A stretch of DNA of 9,016 nucleotides, taken from contig DIZZ01000192.1 in assembly GCA_002428045.1 (NCBI GenBank), positions 15,310 through 24,325 on the forward strand, written 5' to 3'. A model generated the notes under the pieces. The model made no database searches. It had not been told where the DNA came from and saw nothing but the letters and a program-made list of their open reading frames with translations. Of the stretch, positions 1 through 6,063 are shown in pieces. The position numbers and the translations under genes were made by a program. The first letter of the stretch is position 1. Each line of letters starts with the position of its first letter. This DNA comes from Verrucomicrobia bacterium UBA6015. Its GTDB lineage: Bacteria; Verrucomicrobiota; Kiritimatiellia; UBA8416.

Positions 1-545
1 TCCTTGCCGGTCCCGCTTTCGCCGGAAATCAGGACCGTCGAGGAGGAGGCCGCCACCCGCTCGATCTGCTGGAGCAGTTTGTTCATCGAGGCGGATTGCC
101 CGATCAGTTGCCGTCCACCCGGCAAGGTCCAGCCGAGCTCTTCCTTCAGGTAGTCGTTCTGCGCATTGAGCTGCACCCATTCTTTTGCGCGTTTGAGAAC
201 CACTTCGACTTGTTCCGGCGAAAACGGTTTCATCAGAAAGTCGATCGCTCCGAGTTTCATCGCTTCAACGGCCTGCTCGACGGTACCGAAGGCCGTCACC
301 ATGACCGTCAACGTGGACACCCCGGCGCTCTGTTTCCAGCGCAGCAGGTCCATGCCGCTCATGACGGGCATCTTGATGTCGACAAACGCCATGTCGAACT
401 CGCGTTCTTCCATCAGTTTACGGGCCTGTGCACCGTTGCTGGCCTGGACGACCTCGATGCCGGCACGGGTAAGGGTTTCCACCACGAATTCGCGCATCAG
501 TAAATCGTCGTCGACAACCAGTACGGTTTCGATACTTGTGATCAT
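1..545 (-). CDS. NtrC-family sigma-54 activator response regulator, 3' end outside window
   Basis: Cytoplasmic response regulator that, once phosphorylated, should activate sigma-54 RNA polymerase. Only the first 181 codons are present. Residues 5-120 form a receiver domain: acidic cluster Asp12-Asp13-Asp14, phospho-acceptor Asp56 in FVDIKMP, Thr84 and Lys106 in MKPF. A linker follows, and at about 145 the AAA+ domain begins (LIGQSASM). The window ends inside Walker A, GESGTGKE at 175-182. The ATG overlaps the stop of the upstream kinase gene as ATGA (4 bases), with GGGAG seven bases before it, so the start is firm and the two genes are translationally coupled. The kinase is the obvious cognate partner. 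The rest of the AAA+ domain and a DNA-binding HTH should lie beyond position 1. The residues resemble FleR/AtoC/ZraR-type regulators, but the target cannot be named. As last visible gene of a sigma-54 operon, it may act on its own promoter. Confidence 0.93.
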   Translation of the reverse strand, partial: MITSIETVLVVDDDLLMREFVVETLTRAGIEVVQASNGAQARKLMEEREFDMAFVDIKMPVMSGMDLLRWKQSAGVSTLTVMVTAFGTVEQAVEAMKLGAIDFLMKPFSPEQVEVVLKRAKEWVQLNAQNDYLKEELGWTLPGGRQLIGQSASMNKLLQQIERVAASSSTVLISGESGTGK

Positions 546-1840
546 TCGCCCACTCCCTTCTTGGCCAGTTCAATCGTGAATTCGGTGCCTTCACCGGGAA
601 CGCTTGCCACGGCAATGTCGCCCCCATGCATGTCGATAATCTTTCGGGTCAGGGAAAGCCCCAGGCCGGTGCCGCCTTCCTTGGTGGTAAAGAACGGATC
701 AAAGACCTTGGCCACCTGATCGGGGGGCATCCCGCATCCGGTGTCGCGGATGTGCAGGATGACCGAGGCCGGACGCTGGGTGGCGGAAATATGGACGGTC
801 TGCGAGGGCTGACAGGCCTCGATGGCGTTGATGCCAAGGTTCAGCAGGGCCTGCATGACTTGCCGGTGGTCGCAGCGTAGGGACATGGACGGGGACGGGA
901 ACTCGATCGTCAGGCTGACGTTGGCCCGTGAGGCTCGGTCCTCCAGCGTTTCGCGGCAATATTCAAACAGCGTGGCAACCGGGATATCGGTCGTCATCAG
1001 GCGCATCGGGCGGGCGTAGGTCAACAGGTTGGTGATCACGTAATTGAGGTTCTGCGCTCCGGCGACAATGCGCTCGGCCAGTTGCAGCGGGGCGGGCATG
1101 TCGGCCAAATCGCGTCGCAGCAGGCGGGCAAAACCCTCGATGGTGCCCAGCGGATTGCGGATCTCGTGGGCGACACTGGCCGCCATTTCGCCCAGTGCCG
1201 CCAAGCGTTCATGGCTTTGCAGTCGTTTTTCAAGGCGGCGGATCTCGGTGATATCACGCAGGTTGCAGATGGCCCCCAGGATGTTCTTGTCGGATCCGGT
1301 GACGGGCGCAAGACTGAAAAGCAGGTTGTGGACGCTGCCGTCTGGCTGGCGCAGGATCCAGGGGTGGTCGAGCACCGGGGAATCGCCGCGCAGGACGCGA
1401 GTTAGGAGGGCGTCGGCATCCGGAATCGAGATCAGATCAAGGAATCGCGCCTGTTCGGCTTCCTGCTGGCTACGTTCCAGCAGGCGTGCCGCCGCCTGGT
1501 TGCACCGTTCGATTTGCCCGTCCATACCAATGACCAGCAGTCCGTCGGTCAGGCTTTCAAGGACGCTCTCAAGTCGACGGGTGACCTGGTGTAGTTCCTG
1601 GTTCTTGGCAGTTAATTCACGGTTCCGTTCCTGCAAGGCACTGTTTGAGCGGGCGAGATCCTGCTCCAATGCCCGGTAGGCGGTTTCCAACTGACGGCTC
1701 TGGCGCTCGAAAATCTCGAAGGCGGCCTGTACGGAGGCGAGGGCGGCGGTATCGGCGGCATCAGGCGTTTCCGGACGACGAGCGGTTGCCGGTCGCGAAC
1801 GCCGGGTTGGGTGTTTTTCCTGTGTTGATGCAGCCGTCAT
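542..1840 (-). CDS. Cytoplasmic PAS-domain sensor histidine kinase
   Basis: Autophosphorylating kinase of 432 residues, expected to phosphorylate the NtrC-type regulator that overlaps its stop codon. No hydrophobic membrane segment or signal peptide is seen, so it should be soluble. Order of parts: a basic, Pro/Ala-rich N-terminus (1-35); a long coiled coil (about 40-95) rich in Gln, Glu, Arg and Leu; a PAS domain (about 92-200) ending in the typical NLRDITEIRRLE; the HisKA dimerisation helix with phospho-acceptor His225 in SVAHEIRNP; and a HATPase domain with N box Asn338 (GINAIEA), G1 DTGCGMP (366-372), F box DPFFTTK (381-387) and G2 GTGLGLSL (390-397). All catalytic boxes are intact. Layout matches FleS/AtoS-like kinases that pair with sigma-54 activators. 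The ATG has AAGGA six bases upstream and lies 10 bases after the stop of the 99-residue gene. The PAS ligand is unknown. Confidence 0.95.
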   Translation of the reverse strand: MTAASTQEKHPTRRSRPATARRPETPDAADTAALASVQAAFEIFERQSRQLETAYRALEQDLARSNSALQERNRELTAKNQELHQVTRRLESVLESLTDGLLVIGMDGQIERCNQAAARLLERSQQEAEQARFLDLISIPDADALLTRVLRGDSPVLDHPWILRQPDGSVHNLLFSLAPVTGSDKNILGAICNLRDITEIRRLEKRLQSHERLAALGEMAASVAHEIRNPLGTIEGFARLLRRDLADMPAPLQLAERIVAGAQNLNYVITNLLTYARPMRLMTTDIPVATLFEYCRETLEDRASRANVSLTIEFPSPSMSLRCDHRQVMQALLNLGINAIEACQPSQTVHISATQRPASVILHIRDTGCGMPPDQVAKVFDPFFTTKEGGTGLGLSLTRKIIDMHGGDIAVASVPGEGTEFTIELAKKGVGE

Positions 1841-1850
1841 AACGGTTCCT

Positions 1851-2150
1851 TCACGGTGTATCGTCGCCCCCGGCGCTGATCCGGTATTCGCGTTCCTGGA
1901 TCATGACCTGTTCCATGATGGTATTGAGCGATTGCATCGCCTGAATGGTTTCCTCTGTGGCTTGTCCGGCGACGGGGTTGGTCTCGGCCACCTGGCGCAG
2001 GGCGTTACCCAGGGTCTCGGCATGTTTCTCGGCCTGCCGCAGCAGTTCGGTGCGCTCGTGCAGGGACGGTGCGTTTCGCAGCCGGCTATAGATCCTGCAG
2101 ATGGCGTTTCCTTGTGCTTCTGCCGTTTGGATATATTCCAGGGTATTCAT
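1851..2150 (-). CDS. Small helical protein of unknown function (99 aa)
   Basis: I do not recognise a family. The 99-residue product is polar and rich in Glu, Gln, Ala and Leu, predicted almost wholly helical, with heptad-like spacing through residues 30-90 and an acidic C-terminus (GGDDTP). There is no signal peptide, membrane segment or zinc motif, so it is probably cytoplasmic. Start choice: ATG at 2150 has AGGA nine bases upstream and sits 11 bases after the stop of the large TPR-like gene. A longer reading frame to 2381 would overlap that gene by over 200 bases and has a Pro/Gly/Arg-rich shadow-like extension, so I reject it. It lies 10 bases before the PAS kinase gene in the same operon. 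It could be a small partner or adaptor for the TPR-like protein or the kinase. That is inference from position only. Confidence 0.82.
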   Translation of the reverse strand: MNTLEYIQTAEAQGNAICRIYSRLRNAPSLHERTELLRQAEKHAETLGNALRQVAETNPVAGQATEETIQAMQSLNTIMEQVMIQEREYRISAGGDDTP

Positions 2151-2161
2151 CGTGGGTGTTC

Positions 2162-4414
2162 CTAAAGCACTGACTGCCGCGCCCGCATGGCGATTTGTTC
2201 GGCGTTGCGCATTTTTTCCTGCAGGGTTTCCAGCGGTAGCAAGGTTCCTTGGGGCGTTCCCTTCGTATTGGCCACGGCTTGCCGGTTCATCCAGGAGATC
2301 ACCTGTTCCGCCGGTTCTCGGGCCAGGATATGTTCCAGGGTTTTCACCCGCATCGGGTCGAGCGGTATGTGCTGGCTCCACAGTGGGTCGGCGGCAATGC
2401 GAGTGAGCATCTTGTCGATCTCATCGAACGCGTTCCGTTCCAACAGGACCTTGAAGGCGGCGTCGACGACCGCTTCCATCAGGTAGGGCGTCGGGGCGGC
2501 CGGGGCGGGGCGGGATGCTCCCGGTGGCTTCAATTGGATCGAGGCTGCGTCTGGAACCAGGATGCCGAAGAGGTACGGCAGCACGTCGCCACCCGGGGGG
2601 CCGCAGGTCTGGCGCCAGCGCCGCACAGCCTCGCGGTGTTGTCCGTGTCGCAGGGCGATGGCGGACCACAGGGGGCCGGATTCCGGCCAGACGTCTGACC
2701 ATTGCACAAGGCCGTTGATCGTGCGGAGCAGGTGGTTGGCTTCCTTGTCCTGCCCCATGGTGAGGAGCGTACGCGCCTGCCCCAGCGTTGCTTCCGCCGT
2801 GGCCTTCTGGATTTCGGTGGTACGCTGTATCTGCAGGGAGCTGAGCAGGATCACATGACGGTAGTATTTCTGGGCAACGACAGGGAGGCCGAACGCTTCC
2901 AGCTTATGGGCCACGTTCAGCAGGCTGTTGATGTTGCGGGGATCCCTGGGGAATCGCAAGGTGGCACCGACCACGACGCCGACCAGATCGGCCGCCGCCA
3001 GCGGGTATTCCTCCAGTACGGACAGGAGCATGAACTGTGCGTTGCCTGCCATGACCTGGTCGTCCGGATACGTCGTGATCAGGTCATGCAGGTTCTTGAC
3101 CAGCGCCCGTTTATCTCCCTGTTTCTCGGCCAGTTGCGCCTGCAGATGCAGCCGCCGGGCATGGAGCTGGCGCGGAGCCTCACCGGAGGCTGACGTTTTG
3201 AGGTATTGCGCTGCCCGATCCCAGTCCTTGAGGACAATCGCGATTTCCGCTGCACGGATGAGTACGTTCTGCTGGGGTTTGCGGCCCTGAATGGCCAGCC
3301 GGGCATGTTCGTCGACAGCAATCAGCAGTGCCTTTTGGCGTGCTTCCACGGTCACGGTGTCGAGCTGCACGGCCAGGTCCTCCAGGGCCTGATGTTCCAT
3401 GCCCGGATCGGCCAGCATGACCAGACGTAGACGATCCATATCCTCGTGCCGTTGCTGGGTGTTCAAGATCTGAAGCAGTAACCCCGCTGCCGTGCCTTGA
3501 CTAGCGGCTCCCTTTTTCTCGATGGCTTTGAATAGTTCGAGGATGGCGAGGTCATGATCCTGTTTGCGCAGAGCCAGTTTGGCTTTAGAAACAAGGGCGT
3601 CGGCTTCGAAGCTGGCCGTTCCGCAGGTCGCCTGGTTGTTGGAATCAACGGTCAACTGTTCCTCGATCTGTTTCAGCATTGCTTCGGCCGTTTCCCCCGG
3701 GTAGCGGATCGTACAGGCCTCGCGCCAACCGTCATTCTCGATGGCCATCCAGAGCAGCTTGAGTCGCTGATGGCGCACATAGGATAGTTGCTTGTCGTCC
3801 TGTGCGGATTTTTCCAGTGCAGCCAAGGCTGTGAATGTCGATTGCTGTTCTTTGAGTGCCAGTAACGCCTCAAACTCGGCGGTGAGCATGGTGAATGATT
3901 TTTCGGTCGCCGGTTCGTTTTCGCCGCTTTTTCCGAATGTTTGCGCAAAATCCCACAAATGACGGTTTGACGTCACCCCGGCAAGGCGTAGCGCCGTTTC
4001 GATGAGCAGTTGCCTCTGCTGCGGATCCTGGATCTGCCGCTTCTGGAGTGCCAGGATGTATTCCGCAGCCATCCGGTAGCGTTGCTCAGCCGGTTGCCAG
4101 TTGTTGTCGGTCATCAGGAAGTTGATCATAGCCAGGATGGCCCGGATCTGTTCGGTGTCATCGGTGGCCTGGTCGATCGCCCACCCGTGATACTGGAAGG
4201 CGCGCTGGACATCGCCAGCCTGCTCTCGCTTGTTCGCCCGGTCGATGTAGGTGTCGACGTGGGGTTGCAGCTCGTAGTTGAGGTAGTTGTCGATAAGGGT
4301 ATAGCAGAGCGTGCCGGAGGCGGCGAGGCCAAGGCCGATCATGGACAGCGCAATGAAGGCGGGCCACCCGCTCCAGTGGTGGTGCTTCGGGGATGGGGTG
4401 GGGGTGGTTTCCAT
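2162..4414 (-). CDS. Membrane-anchored TPR-like helical-repeat protein (750 aa)
   Basis: Large protein with a short Pro/His-rich cytoplasmic tail (METTPTPSPKHHH), one strong membrane segment (about 18-41), and then some 700 residues of amphipathic helices. Helix pairs with TPR-like spacing and Ala/Gly/Leu packing start around 53 (YIDRANKREQAGDVQRAF). Others are visible near 105, 300, 440 and 540 (for example IEIQ-ATAEATLGQARTLL). A Pro/Ala-rich linker at about 632-643 separates the last 110 residues. No enzyme motif is seen. A signal-anchor topology with the solenoid in the periplasm is most likely, but the reverse cannot be excluded. Such proteins usually act as scaffolds for envelope complexes. 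The start is ATG at 4414 with an excellent AAGGAG six bases upstream; only one base separates it from the upstream TAA. A longer frame to 4483 would overlap the receiver-STAS gene and lacks that ribosome site. Family not recognised. Confidence 0.88.
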   Translation of the reverse strand: METTPTPSPKHHHWSGWPAFIALSMIGLGLAASGTLCYTLIDNYLNYELQPHVDTYIDRANKREQAGDVQRAFQYHGWAIDQATDDTEQIRAILAMINFLMTDNNWQPAEQRYRMAAEYILALQKRQIQDPQQRQLLIETALRLAGVTSNRHLWDFAQTFGKSGENEPATEKSFTMLTAEFEALLALKEQQSTFTALAALEKSAQDDKQLSYVRHQRLKLLWMAIENDGWREACTIRYPGETAEAMLKQIEEQLTVDSNNQATCGTASFEADALVSKAKLALRKQDHDLAILELFKAIEKKGAASQGTAAGLLLQILNTQQRHEDMDRLRLVMLADPGMEHQALEDLAVQLDTVTVEARQKALLIAVDEHARLAIQGRKPQQNVLIRAAEIAIVLKDWDRAAQYLKTSASGEAPRQLHARRLHLQAQLAEKQGDKRALVKNLHDLITTYPDDQVMAGNAQFMLLSVLEEYPLAAADLVGVVVGATLRFPRDPRNINSLLNVAHKLEAFGLPVVAQKYYRHVILLSSLQIQRTTEIQKATAEATLGQARTLLTMGQDKEANHLLRTINGLVQWSDVWPESGPLWSAIALRHGQHREAVRRWRQTCGPPGGDVLPYLFGILVPDAASIQLKPPGASRPAPAAPTPYLMEAVVDAAFKVLLERNAFDEIDKMLTRIAADPLWSQHIPLDPMRVKTLEHILAREPAEQVISWMNRQAVANTKGTPQGTLLPLETLQEKMRNAEQIAMRARQSVL

Positions 4415-4415
4415 G

Positions 4416-5198
4416 TTATACTCCTTCCTGCGGGTTGCGTGCAAAACGCAGTAGATCCAGAAGCTGTGTCCGTTCGGCAGCACCAGTCAGGCGTCGAGCG
4501 GTGGCGTCGAGGGCGTCGAGATCGTTGAGTACATCGACGTAGCGGCCAACACCCTCTCCGAAATGCTGTTGTGCGTCCGGTGTCCTGGCCAGCAGGCACA
4601 GCCGTCCGCCCTGGGCGGAAAGCCAGCCCGCCCAGGCGCAGATCCCGCGCATGACCGCCTCGGTGGCATCCTCGACCGCCCCGGCATCGATGACCACCCA
4701 GCGTTCCTCGCGTGCCGCCCGCAGAAGCCGTGCCAGCCGCGCTTCGGTAAAATGCCCCTTGATGCGTATCCGCCGGAACCGTCCGATTCGCCGTTCAACG
4801 GGCAGTGTCGCGGGCGCTTTGGGCTCGGTCGGGGTCAGCGCCTCCTGCAACTGTGCCGCCGTCACCGGTTTCTGGATGACCCGGTCAATCATGAGTTCGC
4901 GGCACCGTTCCTCGGTCAATTGTTCAGATTCGGCCGTCATGAAAATGACCGGTTCGCGATAGCCTCGCTTGCGCATGGCGGCGACAACATCCGTGCCGAA
5001 ACCGTCTGGCAGGCGATAGTCCATCAGCACCAGCCGGGGTTTCAGGCTGGCCCAGGCGGTTTCCGCCTCGCTGCAGTCCTCGGCACGGTGAACGACGCAA
5101 CCGTCGGCGGAAAGCCGCTCAACCTGCCGGCGCAGGGTTGCGCCCAGCAGGGGATCGTCCTCGACGACGAGAATCGTTCCGATGGCCTCAGAACTCAT
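4416..5198 (-). CDS. Response regulator with probable STAS output domain
   Basis: Cytoplasmic 260-residue protein. Residues 7-122 are a receiver: Glu13-Asp14-Asp15, phospho-acceptor Asp60 in [10 protein letters not shown], Thr88 (FMTAE) and Lys110 (IQKP). A Pro/Ala-rich linker (122-134) leads to a C-terminal domain (about 137-235) that I read as STAS-like (SpoIIAA/RsbV fold): a strand RRIRIKGHF, a helix, a strand [16 protein letters not shown], a helix, a strand [16 protein letters not shown], and a short final strand and helix. Asp177-Ala178-Thr179 lines up with the Asp-Ser-Ser of SpoIIAA, placing Thr179 at the phosphorylated position. There is no DNA-binding HTH, so output is likely protein-protein. 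The ATG overlaps the LysM gene stop by 11 bases and has AAGGGG six bases upstream. The receiver call is secure; the STAS call is about 0.65. Confidence 0.9.
4421..4429 (-). promoter_or_regulatory. Strong Shine-Dalgarno site for the TPR-like gene
   Basis: AGGAAGGAG, ending six bases before the ATG at 4414, is embedded in the last codons of the receiver-STAS gene (…Gln-Glu-Gly-Val-stop). It decides the start of the large gene in favour of ATG 4414 over an upstream in-frame option at 4483. Confidence 0.85.
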
Positions 5199-5958
5199 AG
5201 CTGACCCCTTCCGTGTAGCGGGGAATGACCAGGATGGCTCCCGGCACCAGCGGGGTTTCGGGGGTCAGGCTGTTAACCTGCGCAATCCAGGGTGCCCGTT
5301 CAGCATTGCCATACACCATCGGATTGGCGGCGATGCTGACCACGGTGTCGCCCGTCTGTACCTGATAATACTCGAAATCACCACTGCGGAAAAGCTTCAG
5401 CAGTTGATCGCGATGTTTGATCTCCACGCTGCGTTCCTCTAGGTCCTTGACCAGTTTCAGCCGCTGTGCCTCCTGTAGCTTGATCCGGTTTTCAAGTAAT
5501 TCAACCTTGAGTTCCGATTCCCGCACCTTGGCCGCCATGCCATCCAGGCGTTGCTGCATGGCGACGACCAGCTCCTCGAGTGCCTGAGCCTTGAGGGCAC
5601 GTAATTCCAAGGTGCGCAGGCTATGCGTACTGCGATCCTCGTCGCCAGTACTCTCGACCTTGGGGATTTCTATTCTCGGTTGCTCGATTTTGGGTTCGAT
5701 CGTTGGTTGTTCGATTTTTGGTGGTTCGATCATCCTCGGTTGTTCGATCGTTGGGATTTCGATGCTGGCGACCTGATTGCTGACGCTGGCACTGGCGATG
5801 GCATTGCTGATACTGATGCTGGCGACCTGGTTACTAGCGCCAACGACCTCACTGCTGTTGGTGCTGGTACCCTCATTGGCAACGACAACCGCAGGGAGCG
5901 ATATAAACCCAAGAAAAGCGACCATCCGCCCGATCTTCGATTGGCACATCCTTTTCAT
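5188..5958 (-). CDS. Secreted LysM protein with coiled coil and Pro-rich repeats
   Basis: Envelope protein of 256 residues, expected to bind peptidoglycan glycan through its C-terminal LysM domain. Parts: a signal peptide (about 1-28: basic [10 protein letters not shown], hydrophobic [15 protein letters not shown], likely cut after VVA or VAN); a Ser/Asn/Ala/Val-rich stretch (31-66) with SNQVASI twice; nine Ile-Glu-x-Pro-like units (66-102); a charged coiled coil (about 113-190, [20 protein letters not shown]); then LysM (197-247), opening with [14 protein letters not shown] and closing with [11 protein letters not shown] 5958 is chosen because AGAGG lies nine bases upstream. GTG 6006 would leave almost no leader after the sigma-54 start, and ATG 5967 sits directly on the ribosome site. 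ATG 5949 is possible. It is the first gene after the sigma-54 promoter. No lipobox is evident: Cys5 precedes the hydrophobic core. Confidence 0.9.
5655..5763 (-). repeat. Degenerate tandem repeat encoding Ile-Glu-x-Pro units
   Basis: Irregular units of about 12-18 bases (plus-strand theme GGTTGTTCGAT followed by CGTTGG or TTTTGG) encode residues 66-102 of the LysM protein as repeated IEIP, IEQP, IEPP, IEP and KVE. The reading frame is kept. The protein stretch should be extended and stiff, like other Pro-rich spacers that span the periplasm or cell wall. Confidence 0.75.
5761..5829 (-). repeat. 15-bp direct repeat, 54-bp period, within LysM gene
   Basis: GATGCTGGCGACCTG occurs perfectly at 5761-5775 and 5815-5829 on the plus strand. 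The 54-base offset equals 18 codons and gives the duplicated peptide SNQVASI at residues 42-48 and 60-66. This suggests an in-frame duplication in a Ser/Asn/Ala/Val-rich, beta-prone region. Confidence 0.8.
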
Positions 5959-5967
5959 GGTCTTCAT

Positions 5968-5972
5968 CCTCT
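5968..5972 (-). promoter_or_regulatory. Shine-Dalgarno site deciding the LysM gene start
   Basis: AGAGG, nine bases upstream of ATG 5958. It abuts ATG 5967 with no spacer and is downstream of the alternative GTG at 6006, so it favours ATG 5958. Confidence 0.6.
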
Positions 5973-5996
5973 TGTGGGTTGCTTTAATTAACGACA

Positions 5997-6015
5997 ATTC
6001 ATGCACACCATGAAT
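5997..6015. promoter_or_regulatory. Perfect 7+7 dyad over predicted sigma-54 transcription start
   Basis: ATTCATG-CACAC-CATGAAT is a perfect inverted repeat with a 5-base spacer. Counting from the -12 element, transcription should start near 6008, inside the spacer. The dyad could be an operator for a dimeric regulator or a small hairpin at the mRNA 5' end. Function is inferred from position only. Confidence 0.45.
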
Positions 6016-6018
6016 GTT

Positions 6019-6034
6019 AGCAGGGGCGGTGCCA
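6019..6034 (-). promoter_or_regulatory. Sigma-54 (-24/-12) promoter of the LysM operon
   Basis: On the minus strand TGGCACCGCCCCTGCT matches the sigma-54 consensus TGGCAC-N5-TTGCW closely. The invariant GG and GC are separated by exactly 10 bases, and the only clear mismatch is C for the first T of TTGC. It lies in the 105-base gap between the activator gene and the LysM gene. Predicted start near 6008 leaves a leader of about 50 bases before ATG 5958. Activator sites would be expected 80-200 bases upstream, that is within the 3' end of the neighbouring activator gene; I could not pick them out by eye. Confidence 0.82.
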
Positions 6035-6063
6035 CGGCGTCAAAGCAATGATTCCCCGACGGC

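Noticed and set aside
2151..2381. 77-codon N-terminal extension of the 99-aa gene
   Set aside because: It overlaps the 3' end of the TPR-like gene, is low-complexity Pro/Gly/Arg-rich, and ATG 2150 has its own AGGA.
4563..5204. 213-codon plus-strand frame (and similar ones at 1044-1679, 2249-2698, 4010-4528, 7603-8238)
   Set aside because: All are antisense to genes with clear domains or operon context, with Arg/Ser/Gly-rich shadow composition and no ribosome site of note.
5959..6006. GTG 6006 as start of the LysM gene
   Set aside because: The predicted sigma-54 transcript would start only about two bases earlier, there is no ribosome site, and the extra 16 residues spoil the signal peptide.
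6035..6063. Intrinsic terminator after the activator gene
   Set aside because: Only weak GC pairing (GGCGTC with GACGGC, imperfect) and no following T run on the minus strand. Read-through from the upstream pair into the LysM operon remains possible.
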